From Pseudoalteromonas sp. R3 (GTDB lineage: Bacteria > Pseudomonadota > Gammaproteobacteria > Enterobacterales > Alteromonadaceae): 64,000 bases of DNA. The position numbers and the translations under genes are program-made. The stretch lies in NCBI RefSeq assembly GCF_004014715.1, contig NZ_CP034835.1, positions 1,674,001-1,738,000 on the forward strand, in the 5' to 3' direction. Under the pieces are notes generated by a model, which saw nothing but the letters and a program-made list of their open reading frames with translations, ran no database searches and was not told where the DNA came from. Of this stretch, positions 62,574 to 64,000 are shown one piece after another (the first letter of the stretch is position 1; each line of letters opens with the position of its first letter).

Positions 62574-64000
62574 CTAAAGTTCAAATTGATAGTCGAACTT
62601 AATCCCGACCGTCAGAGGCTTATTGAGGTAATGACCATAGTTGCGTTGGATCTCAGCACCATTGGCGGTGGTGATATCCCGAACGTCCCGGCGCACAGAG
62701 GTAAACGCATACTTATTGAATAAGTTGTTTACGTAAAAAGTGGCAGACCACATATCGCCAGTCAGCTTGGCTGAGAGATTGCTGATCCCATAACCAGACA
62801 AGGTTTCGCCGCTATCGCGCAAGCCTACTTTGGAAATGATATCGCTTTGTGCGGTTAAACCATAATTGATATCTAAGGTTTTATCGCCCATCACTTCTGT
62901 TGAATAGTTTACGCCCAGCGAGAACTGATGTTCCGGAGAACCAGGCAGCCTGTCGCCATCTTTGGCGCCATCTGTGCCGTCTGCATTAAACAAGAATGGG
63001 GCATCTGACGTCAGCTCAGCTTTGGTGTAGGCATACGTAGCATATGTGCTGATATGATCGGTGAGGATGGCGCGTGTCGATATTTCGATCCCTTTGGCGT
63101 TGGCCGTACCCGCATTAGAAGTATAAGGGATCTGACCGACCACAGTTGCACCCGCGATTTGCGCATCTTCCCAGTCCACATTGAATATGGCTGCGTTGAA
63201 ATGCAGTTTGTTTTTCAGCCAGGTACTCTTTAGGCCAAGCTCATAGTTGGTTGTAGTATCCGCTGTGTACAATAGTTCATCAGGCATACCACAGCCGATC
63301 TGCTTGTCGGGCAATGGATCCGGACAAGGAGCCAGACCGTTTGAACCACCGATACGGAATCCTTCACTGGCTGTGATATAGGCCATGACAGAGTCGGTAA
63401 ACTGATAGTTGGCATTGAACTTAAACAGGTTACCGTCGTCTTCGGCGTTACTCTCTTTAAAATCCAGCGTGATATCGTTTGGTCCTGCGCCACTGTATAG
63501 CGTATTTGCCAGCGGGAAGTCGACGGCAGACTCTGCTTTTACTTCATATTCATAAAAACGGGCGCCCAGAGTGATGGTCAGTTTGTCGGAAACCTGATAA
63601 CCAACTTCACCAAACAGTGCCTGTTCGGTTACCTCACTGCGATCGACCGAGAAATATTCAAGATTGTCGGGGCGCGATTGCTCACCACCAAAGTTGGCAA
63701 CGGCAAACTCACCAAAACCTGGGGTAAATTCTTTACTGCTGCCATCACTTTCAAATTTGTTGTAGAAACCGCCAACAATCCAGTTCCAGTCGGAGTCGCC
63801 CTGCGATACAAGGCGGATTTCCTGAGTGAAGGTATCTTCCTCTTCTTCTTCACGGGTGAATGCCGAGAAAGAGGGGAATTCTTCATAGCCGTAATCAAGG
63901 CGGATCAGCAAGTCAGTTTGATCGCGTTGGCCGTCGGCTTCAAAGCTCGACCAGCCTGATGCCGAGACCAGCTCTGCAAAGCCCAGATCGGCTTTCAGCT
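62574..64000 (-). CDS. TonB-dependent receptor, C-terminal part, cut by the right edge
   Basis: The frame is open from the stop at 62574 to the right edge, so the N-terminal signal, TonB box and plug lie outside. What is seen (about 475 residues) is the beta-barrel: TQEIRLVSQGDSDWNWIVGG, ITASEGFRIGGSNGL, NYELGLKSTWLKNKLHFNAA, ATYAYTKAELTS and the last strand TVGIKFDYQFEL. It imports a large or scarce ligand across the outer membrane; the ligand is unknown. Proteins with this barrel pattern are typical of the large TonB receptor set of Alteromonadales. Confidence 0.9.
   Translation of the reverse strand, partial: LKADLGFAELVSASGWSSFEADGQRDQTDLLIRLDYGYEEFPSFSAFTREEEEEDTFTQEIRLVSQGDSDWNWIVGGFYNKFESDGSSKEFTPGFGEFAVANFGGEQSRPDNLEYFSVDRSEVTEQALFGEVGYQVSDKLTITLGARFYEYEVKAESAVDFPLANTLYSGAGPNDITLDFKESNAEDDGNLFKFNANYQFTDSVMAYITASEGFRIGGSNGLAPCPDPLPDKQIGCGMPDELLYTADTTTNYELGLKSTWLKNKLHFNAAIFNVDWEDAQIAGATVVGQIPYTSNAGTANAKGIEISTRAILTDHISTYATYAYTKAELTSDAPFLFNADGTDGAKDGDRLPGSPEHQFSLGVNYSTEVMGDKTLDINYGLTAQSDIISKVGLRDSGETLSGYGISNLSAKLTGDMWSATFYVNNLFNKYAFTSVRRDVRDITTANGAEIQRNYGHYLNKPLTVGIKFDYQFEL

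Overview
The window looks like a chromosomal segment of a marine gammaproteobacterium of the Alteromonadales, most likely Pseudoalteromonas. This is inferred from the gene set (fadIJ, epmC-yfcL, a MoxR/Bat operon, many c-di-GMP genes, LruC and TonB proteins, a complete hydroxyproline pathway) and from overall protein style; no rRNA or other phylogenetic marker is present. I saw no tRNA, rRNA, CRISPR array or intact insertion sequence.

Layout. 0-6.7 kb: a broken membrane-bound AraC-type regulator cut by the left edge, an exported S33-type peptidase, a membrane LytTR regulator, a Tim44-like protein, and an ECF sigma factor with its DUF3379 partner. 6.7-13.6 kb: a leftward, tightly overlapping operon MoxR - DUF58 - DUF4381 - BatA - BatB/BatC fusion - BatD. 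13.6-17.3 kb: fadI-fadJ (fatty acid beta-oxidation) behind a clear promoter and a FadR-like operator; fadJ carries a one-base frameshift. 17.4-28.5 kb: diguanylate cyclase, epmC, an ATP-NAD kinase-like gene, yfcL, an Nramp-like transporter, an HDOD protein, an AbgT-type transporter, a LysR regulator and an EAL phosphodiesterase. 28.6-36.8 kb: an accessory stretch with a 123-bp tandem repeat, several small exported proteins of unknown function, a decayed sterol desaturase gene, an LruC protein with a partner lipoprotein, and a pseudopilin-like protein. 36.9-42.5 kb: a metallopeptidase lipoprotein divergent from a POT-like transporter and a periplasmic COG1228 amidohydrolase. 42.5-50 kb: another AraC-type regulator and a run of small leftward enzyme genes (S66 peptidase, VOC, GNAT, DUF3088, DUF1697, DUF3291, ADP-ribosylglycohydrolase). 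50-53.4 kb: PQQ-type sugar dehydrogenase, porin and an orphan RiPP-like precursor peptide. 53.8-60.8 kb: the hydroxyproline catabolic locus (M24 peptidase, D-hydroxyproline dehydrogenase, deaminase, epimerase, semialdehyde dehydrogenase, GntR regulator). 60.9-64 kb: a TPR-sulfotransferase and the C-terminal part of a TonB-dependent receptor running off the right edge.

The most interesting link is a 19-bp block, identical at 39290-39308 and 56461-56479, that contains a 14-bp perfect palindrome. One copy sits in the promoter of the hydroxyproline operon, the other in the divergent promoter of the metallopeptidase/transporter/amidohydrolase locus 17 kb away. Together with the M24 peptidase beside the hydroxyproline dehydrogenase, this suggests one regulon for breaking down, importing and oxidising hydroxyproline-containing (collagen-like) peptides, probably under the local GntR protein. 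Other points worth attention: an orphan RiPP precursor at 53113-53301, and four genes that each seem to lack exactly one base (usually in a homopolymer), which could be sequence error rather than real decay.
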